Positions 5,696 to 8,928 of a stretch of 8,928 nt of DNA are shown piece by piece. Below the pieces are notes generated by a model. That model saw only the letters and a program-made list of their open reading frames with translations, had not been told where the DNA came from and searched no databases. The stretch covers positions 1-8,928 of the forward strand of contig DYRX01000173.1 in NCBI GenBank assembly GCA_020718525.1, in the 5' to 3' direction. Made by a program: the position numbers and the translations under genes. Origin of the DNA: Victivallis vadensis (GTDB lineage: Bacteria; Verrucomicrobiota; Lentisphaeria; Victivallales; GWF2-50-93). The stretch's first letter is position 1, and the number at the start of each line of letters is the position of its first letter.

Positions 5696-6981
5696 TCAAT
5701 TCTCCCTGATGCGCTTTTTCCATGTGCGTCAAGACCTTCGGTCTCTGCGAATTTCGCAATTGTACGAGCATCGCAGATCAGGGCTTTTCTGTCGTATTCC
5801 ATGATGCTAATTCTTCGGAAGAAGTCCTCGACTCTCAGACCGCTGAAGCTTTTTGCGGCGCCTCCGGTCGGAAGCACATGGCTGGGACCGGCGCAAAAAT
5901 CCCCAAGCGGTTCCGGCGTCCATTTTCCTATGAAGACCGCTCCGGCGGCTCTGATTTTCTCTGCTAGTTTCCGAGGATTTTTCGCCATGATCTCGAGATG
6001 TTCAGGGGCATAAAGCTCCGCCAAATCCAAGGCTGAAGACATGTCTGCCACTTTTACGAGGAAAACCCCGTTGGCGATCACTTTTTGAAGCGCCTCCTGT
6101 CTGGAAAGGAGTTTTGCCTGCTTTTTTATTGACATTGCAACTGACTTGATCATGTCCATGTCGTCTGAAACAAGGACAGCCTGTTCGAGACCGCTTCCAT
6201 GCTCGGCCTGCGAAAGCATGTCGGCTGCGATGAAGTCGGGGTTCTGACCTTTTTCTGCGAGGATCATTATTTCCGAGGGACCGGCGATCATGTCCACGGA
6301 GCATTCTCCAAAGACAAGTTTCTTGGCGGCAGTCACATAGGCGTTTCCGGGACCTACGATCTTTTGGACCTTGCCGACAGACTCAGTTCCATATGCGAGA
6401 GCGGCGATTGCATAGACTCCGCCGATTCGGTAGATCTCGTCTGCGCCAGCTTCCTTGATAGCATATATCATTTCAGGAAGAAGCTTGGAATCTTTCCCTG
6501 GAGGACTGACGGCGACAATCCGTTTGACTCCGGCAGTCTTCGCAATTGCGATAGTGTGCAAAGCGGTTGAAACCAGGGGGGCTTTTCCTCCAGGGATGTA
6601 TGCTCCTACTGAGTCGAATGGCACAAATTTCTCTCCAAGCCGCACGCCCCTTCTTGGCCGGTAGCTCCAGTCTTTGGGAATTCTTTTCTTTGCGAAATTC
6701 GCAATATTGAGTTTTGCCGCGCGTATTGCTTCCTTGAGTTCGGGAGAAACGCGGCGTTGTGCTTCAGAAATCTCCTTTTCTGAGATCCTCAGTGACGATG
6801 GAGAAATCTGTGCCCCATCAAATTTCATCGCAAATTTGCAGAGCGCGCGATCTCCTCCTATTTTCACGTCCATGATAATTTTTCTGGCATCATTCTCAAT
6901 GGCTGAAGAAAAGGGTTTTCTGCCGAGGAGTTTCCTGATATTGCTGGCGTAGTCTTTCGCGCCTTCAACTAGAATTTTCAT
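5692..6981 (-). CDS. hisD: Histidinol dehydrogenase
   Basis: HisD performs the last two oxidations of histidine synthesis, L-histidinol to L-histidine, with NAD+ and zinc in the cytoplasm. The 429-residue length is typical. Diagnostic blocks are all present: YIPGGKAPLVSTALHT, KIVGPGNAYVTAAKK, AGPSEIMILA, DMLSQAEHGSG, APEHLE and GDFCAGPSHVLPTGG. The zinc ligands Q258, H261, D361 and H420 and the catalytic pair E327/H328 fall within one residue of their E. coli positions, so the enzyme should be active. The ATG at 6981 has an AGG about six bases ahead and gives the expected N-terminus. No other his gene is next to it. It is the first gene of an overlapping run with the pseudopilin and the DUF1553 protein, and is divergent from aroE. 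Confidence 0.97.
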   Translation of the reverse strand: MKILVEGAKDYASNIRKLLGRKPFSSAIENDARKIIMDVKIGGDRALCKFAMKFDGAQISPSSLRISEKEISEAQRRVSPELKEAIRAAKLNIANFAKKRIPKDWSYRPRRGVRLGEKFVPFDSVGAYIPGGKAPLVSTALHTIAIAKTAGVKRIVAVSPPGKDSKLLPEMIYAIKEAGADEIYRIGGVYAIAALAYGTESVGKVQKIVGPGNAYVTAAKKLVFGECSVDMIAGPSEIMILAEKGQNPDFIAADMLSQAEHGSGLEQAVLVSDDMDMIKSVAMSIKKQAKLLSRQEALQKVIANGVFLVKVADMSSALDLAELYAPEHLEIMAKNPRKLAEKIRAAGAVFIGKWTPEPLGDFCAGPSHVLPTGGAAKSFSGLRVEDFFRRISIMEYDRKALICDARTIAKFAETEGLDAHGKSASGRIE

Positions 6982-7174
6982 TTTGACCTGACTCTTTCAG
7001 AATTTTCCTTTGGATTAGACAGGCATGCACCGAGCATCGTTCCGCAAGTCTCAAAAATAAAATTATGTACTTCAAGACGGATAAGTTAGTCCTTTTTTTG
7101 TATAAATCCATAGTACATGGCATTTTTCCGCAGTTCCGGACATAAATCAAACACGATTGCTGGAGATTATATCC

Positions 7175-7203
7175 TTGACTCAGGGGCAAGATAGGAATAT
7201 CTT
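7175..7203 (+). promoter_or_regulatory. Candidate promoter of aroE
   Basis: TTGACT (7175-7180) is five of six to the -35 consensus. After a 17-base spacer follows TATCTT (7198-7203), four of six to the -10 consensus. Transcription would start near 7210, leaving a leader of about 70 bases before the aroE ATG. Confidence 0.4.
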
Positions 7204-7267
7204 GGGCTCGAGTTTATGCTTGTTCATTGTGAAAATTGCTTATCCATTTGAATTCGTATTCTTAGTC

Positions 7268-7272
7268 AGGAG
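7268..7272 (+). promoter_or_regulatory. Ribosome binding site fixing the aroE start
   Basis: AGGAG lies seven bases ahead of the ATG at 7280. The open frame extends 41 codons further upstream, but that part has no family similarity, so this site decides the start. Confidence 0.75.
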
Positions 7273-7279
7273 CTTTTTT

Positions 7280-8137
7280 ATGAGTGGGAAAAAACTTTGT
7301 TTTGCAGTGATAGGTGATCCTATTTCGCATTCGCTTTCTCCAGCCATGCATACACGCGCATTCAAGGCGGCGGACTTGAACGCAGAATATGTGGCGATAC
7401 GGGTCGAAAGCTCGGAGATCGCTAAATTTGCGGATTTCGCAAGGAAAAATCTTGACGGATTCAATGTGACGGTGCCTCACAAGAGCGCGATCATTCCTTT
7501 TCTCGATTCAAGCTCCGATCTTGCGCGACTTTCCGACAGCGTTAATACTGTGAAGATCGAAGGCGGACTTATGACAGGCGACTCGACAGACGGATACGGT
7601 TTTGAGGCGTCAATCCGGGAGAATTTTGGAGTTTTGCCCCAAGGCAGTACTTTCATGATGGTTGGAGCCGGTGGAACCGCGAGGGCGCTTTCCTTTCATT
7701 TTCTTTCAGCCGGTCTGGCAAAGCTTCTCATTGCGAACAGATCAGTCGAGAGGGGAATGGAGCTTGTCGGAGATCTCAGAGCTGAGCATGGAGCTGACCG
7801 CGTAGAATTTTCTCTTCTTTCCGACGATCCTAAAATTTCCAAAATGGCTTCGGAATCAAGCCTTGTGATTCAGGCGAGCAGTCTGGGCTTGCGCGATGAC
7901 GATCCTAGTCCGCTTAAAAGAGAATTTTTCGTGAAGGGAAAGTTCTACTGCGACACAATCTACAAAGAGACGGCATTTCTGAGATTCGCGAAAGACGCTG
8001 ACTGCAGATTTGCTGGCGGACTTGGAATGCTCCTTCACCAGGGAGCGAAGTCGTTCGAGATCTGGACGGGACTCAAAGCGCCCATTGAAGAGATGAGGGA
8101 CGAACTTGAGAGGTGTCGTGCGCTGGCAGGCAAATAA
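7280..8137 (+). CDS. aroE: Shikimate dehydrogenase (NADP+)
   Basis: AroE reduces 3-dehydroshikimate to shikimate with NADPH in the chorismate pathway that leads to aromatic amino acids. The 285-residue protein shows the family blocks in order: VIGDPISHSLSPAMH (shikimate-binding S16 and S18), GFNVTVPHKSAI with catalytic K68, SVNTV with N89, and GDSTDGYGF with catalytic D104. The NADP-binding loop is VGAGGTARA, followed by ANRS; the C-terminal signature is GGLGMLLHQGAKSFEIWTG with Q254. Where many members have NTDG this one has STDG; the aspartate is kept. The start at 7280 gives the normal N-terminus and has a good ribosome binding site. It stands alone on the plus strand, divergent from hisD and convergent with a small ORF seven bases past its stop. 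Confidence 0.97.
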   Translation: MSGKKLCFAVIGDPISHSLSPAMHTRAFKAADLNAEYVAIRVESSEIAKFADFARKNLDGFNVTVPHKSAIIPFLDSSSDLARLSDSVNTVKIEGGLMTGDSTDGYGFEASIRENFGVLPQGSTFMMVGAGGTARALSFHFLSAGLAKLLIANRSVERGMELVGDLRAEHGADRVEFSLLSDDPKISKMASESSLVIQASSLGLRDDDPSPLKREFFVKGKFYCDTIYKETAFLRFAKDADCRFAGGLGMLLHQGAKSFEIWTGLKAPIEEMRDELERCRALAGK

Positions 8138-8144
8138 TAAATTT

Positions 8145-8339
8145 TCAGCAAAGAACGCCGCATTCGGGGTCGCTCGTTAAGGTTCCTGTCAAATCAAAAA
8201 ATCCCCTTTCAAGAAAATCTTCGAATTTTCTGTAACGGCTCGCTCTTTTCTTGCATAGGGTAATCGGCAGGATGCATCGTTTCAGATCGCACGATTTTCC
8301 GCAAGCCAGTAATCTCTCCTGCAAGAACCCCATCCTCAT
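8145..8339 (-). CDS. Small cysteine-rich hypothetical protein
   Basis: This 64-residue ORF matches no family I know. It has six cysteines at 13, 17, 22, 29, 60 and 64, including two CxxxC pairs (CGKSC and the C-terminal CGVLC). The middle is basic (KKRASRYRK), followed by FEDFLERGFFDLTGTL. The cysteine spacing could bind a metal, but that is speculation. There is no signal peptide or membrane helix. The ATG at 8339 has no ribosome binding site. An AT-rich stretch with TAAAAT ends about 12 bases ahead, so a very short leader is possible. It converges on aroE with only seven bases between stops. The ORF could be a chance frame. Confidence 0.4.
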   Translation of the reverse strand: MRMGFLQERLLACGKSCDLKRCILPITLCKKRASRYRKFEDFLERGFFDLTGTLTSDPECGVLC

Positions 8340-8372
8340 AAAATATATGCTATTTTACTTGCCTGCTTTGGC

Positions 8373-8388
8373 ACCGAAATATTTCGGT
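8373..8388. repeat. Perfect 16-base palindrome
   Basis: ACCGAAATATTTCGGT reads identically on both strands. It lies 34 bases ahead of the small cysteine-rich ORF and could be an operator for a dimeric regulator or a small hairpin in RNA. The sequence shows the symmetry; a binding role is inferred. Confidence 0.6.
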
Positions 8389-8395
8389 TAAAATA

Positions 8396-8412
8396 ATGTC
8401 CAAACCGGACAT
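8396..8412. repeat. Inverted repeat ATGTCC-5-GGACAT
   Basis: Two perfect 6-base arms flank the spacer AAACC. The similarity extends outward with one mismatch (ATAATGTCC against GGACATAAT). It sits seven bases from the 16-base palindrome and differs from it in sequence, which suggests sites for two regulators or one composite control region. Confidence 0.5.
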
Positions 8413-8494
8413 AATGTTGTAAATCTAGGAAACGTTTGCGGTTTACGGTCAGACAAAAGCCTAACAGACGGGACAGCAGTACAGCGTTTTTTTT

Positions 8495-8562
8495 CCTGAT
8501 GGGAACGGCGACATTTTATCGGATCTCTTTCAGAGACCGAGCTGGTGCTCGGTGTTCCCAGG
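8495..8562 (+). ncRNA. Compact multi-helix element, candidate structured RNA
   Basis: Nested complementary segments fit a junction closed by one stem. The closing stem pairs TGGGAAC (8500-8506) with GTTCCCA (8554-8560), extendable by CC/GG after a small bulge. Inside are hairpin TCTCT-TTC-AGAGA (8524-8536) and, directly next to it, CCGAGC-TGGT-GCTCGG (8537-8552, with one more A-T pair possible). Only one base separates the last hairpin from the closing stem, so the helices could stack. It matches no riboswitch or housekeeping RNA I know. The strand is uncertain because both orientations fold. No promoter is evident; an eight-T run lies just upstream (8487-8494). Confidence 0.35.
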
Positions 8563-8588
8563 TGAAATCTTTGTGGCTTTGCTTGAGG

Positions 8589-8602
8589 GACAAGTTCTTG
8601 TC
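8589..8602. repeat. Short perfect hairpin GACAAG-TT-CTTGTC
   Basis: Perfect 6-base arms with a two-base centre are followed by TTTAAA. On the plus strand it might act as a weak terminator for transcripts from the preceding structured element, but the T tract is too short to be sure. Confidence 0.35.
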
Positions 8603-8611
8603 TTTAAACTT

Positions 8612-8826
8612 CGCGGAGCTGATTCGCCGCAAAACGGCTCTTGGCGGCAAAGCCGTCTTTCGGAGTGCCTACCCTGAGCATGTCGCAGGGCGCGGTGTCA
8701 GGCGCGCTTTTGAATCCGGAGTCTCAAAGCGGCGCTTACACGCACGCACTCCAAAAGATGCTTCGCATCAAAAAGTAGCATCCGCCTTCCAGACGCCTGT
8801 CTGCGTCGCAACTGCGACAGGCAGGC
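8612..8826. repeat. GC-rich hairpin cluster resembling a dispersed intergenic repeat
   Basis: Successive inverted repeats fill this stretch: ACGGCT/AGCCGT (8634-8639, 8651-8656); GCCGC/GCGGC (8626-8630, 8644-8648); CCCTG/CAGGG (8672-8676, 8686-8690); GATGC-TTC-GCATC (8755-8767); and the long hairpin GCCTGTCT/AGGCAGGC with inner GTCGCA-AC-TGCGAC (8795-8826). The 8672-8690 segment resembles the CCCTGAGC...GTCG...AGGG repeat common between bacterial genes. An open frame crosses the region but looks like a translated repeat. Copies elsewhere in the genome cannot be checked here. Confidence 0.45.
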
Positions 8827-8836
8827 AATCGGCTAA

Positions 8837-8905
8837 GTAGCTTGCGATCTCCGAGCGCAAAGAGTCTCCGATTCCGTTTCTTGCGCCAGGGATGTCGCAA
8901 ACTAC
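8837..8905. repeat. Long imperfect inverted repeat
   Basis: The outer arms (8837-8851 and 8891-8905) pair at 12 of 15 positions plus one G-T. Inside, GCGCAA (8855-8860) pairs with TTGCGC (8881-8886), leaving a loop of about 20 bases. The layout fits a folded RNA or a small inverted-repeat element. It stops 23 bases before the window edge. Confidence 0.4.
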
Positions 8906-8928
8906 TAAATTATTTCGACCGCTTCGCG

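Larger units (their letters stand above)
6982..7279. promoter_or_regulatory. Divergent intergenic region between hisD and aroE
   Basis: About 300 bases separate the two divergent starts and must hold promoters for both. I see no convincing gene: frames that cross it lack ribosome binding sites and family features. A candidate promoter for aroE lies at 7175-7203. For hisD no box pair is convincing, although an AT-rich stretch around 7050-7110 is the likely place. No attenuator leader with a histidine run or T-box pattern was seen. Confidence 0.45.

Noticed and set aside
6965..7189. Minus-strand open frame overlapping the hisD start
   Set aside because: It overlaps the well-supported hisD N-terminus in another frame and has no leader-peptide features such as a histidine run, so an attenuator is not supported.
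7157..7279. N-terminal extension of aroE by 41 codons
   Set aside because: The extension has no similarity to shikimate dehydrogenases, while the ATG at 7280 has AGGAG seven bases ahead and gives the normal N-terminus.
8436..8840. Plus-strand open frame of 134 codons in the right-hand tail
   Set aside because: It starts with TTG without a ribosome binding site, crosses the multi-helix element and the hairpin cluster, and its translation is arginine- and serine-rich with no family pattern. It reads like a translated intergenic repeat.
1..8928. The shared TTTCGACCG at both window ends as a direct repeat bounding a mobile element
   Set aside because: Nine bases at the window edges are coincidental in an arbitrary window, and no transposase or integrase lies between them.

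Overview
The window looks like a chromosomal segment of a Gram-negative bacterium of the PVC group (Planctomycetota, Verrucomicrobiota, Lentisphaerota). The strongest pointer is a DUF1549/DUF1553 protein, a family largely confined to that group. A GspK-like pseudopilin and a planctomycete-like secreted protein agree with this. No rRNA, tRNA, CRISPR array, transposase or phage gene was seen. The phylum call is an inference from gene content, not from a marker gene.

Left part (1-2205), mostly minus strand. A secreted protein runs off the left edge. Upstream of it lie two toxin-antitoxin modules in tandem. The first pairs an AbrB-like antitoxin with a PIN toxin; the second pairs a DUF6364-like ribbon-helix-helix antitoxin with a PIN toxin. 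In both modules the toxin starts at a GTG inside a GTGA overlap with the antitoxin stop. The first toxin in turn overlaps the secreted-protein gene by ATGA, so the three genes form one coupled transcription unit. The second module has a recognisable promoter with a repeated operator-like sequence.

Middle part (2206-6981), minus strand. A tight operon reads hisD, then a GspK-like minor pseudopilin, then a DUF1549/DUF1553 secreted protein, each overlapping the next. The DUF1549 domain lacks the CxxCHxHP segment usual in that family. Further downstream is a two-domain regulator that joins an EPS-associated MarR-type winged helix to a Rossmann-like C-terminal domain, with a palindromic site ahead of it. 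HisD makes histidine; the other operon genes point to the cell envelope or secretion, so the operon mixes metabolism with surface functions.

Right part (6982-8928). Divergent from hisD is aroE (shikimate dehydrogenase, plus strand), so two amino-acid pathway genes are read outward from one intergenic region. aroE converges on a small cysteine-rich ORF. The last ~590 bases hold no convincing gene. They carry perfect palindromes, a compact multi-helix element with an ncRNA-like layout, and GC-rich hairpins resembling a dispersed intergenic repeat. This tail is the least explained part of the window.
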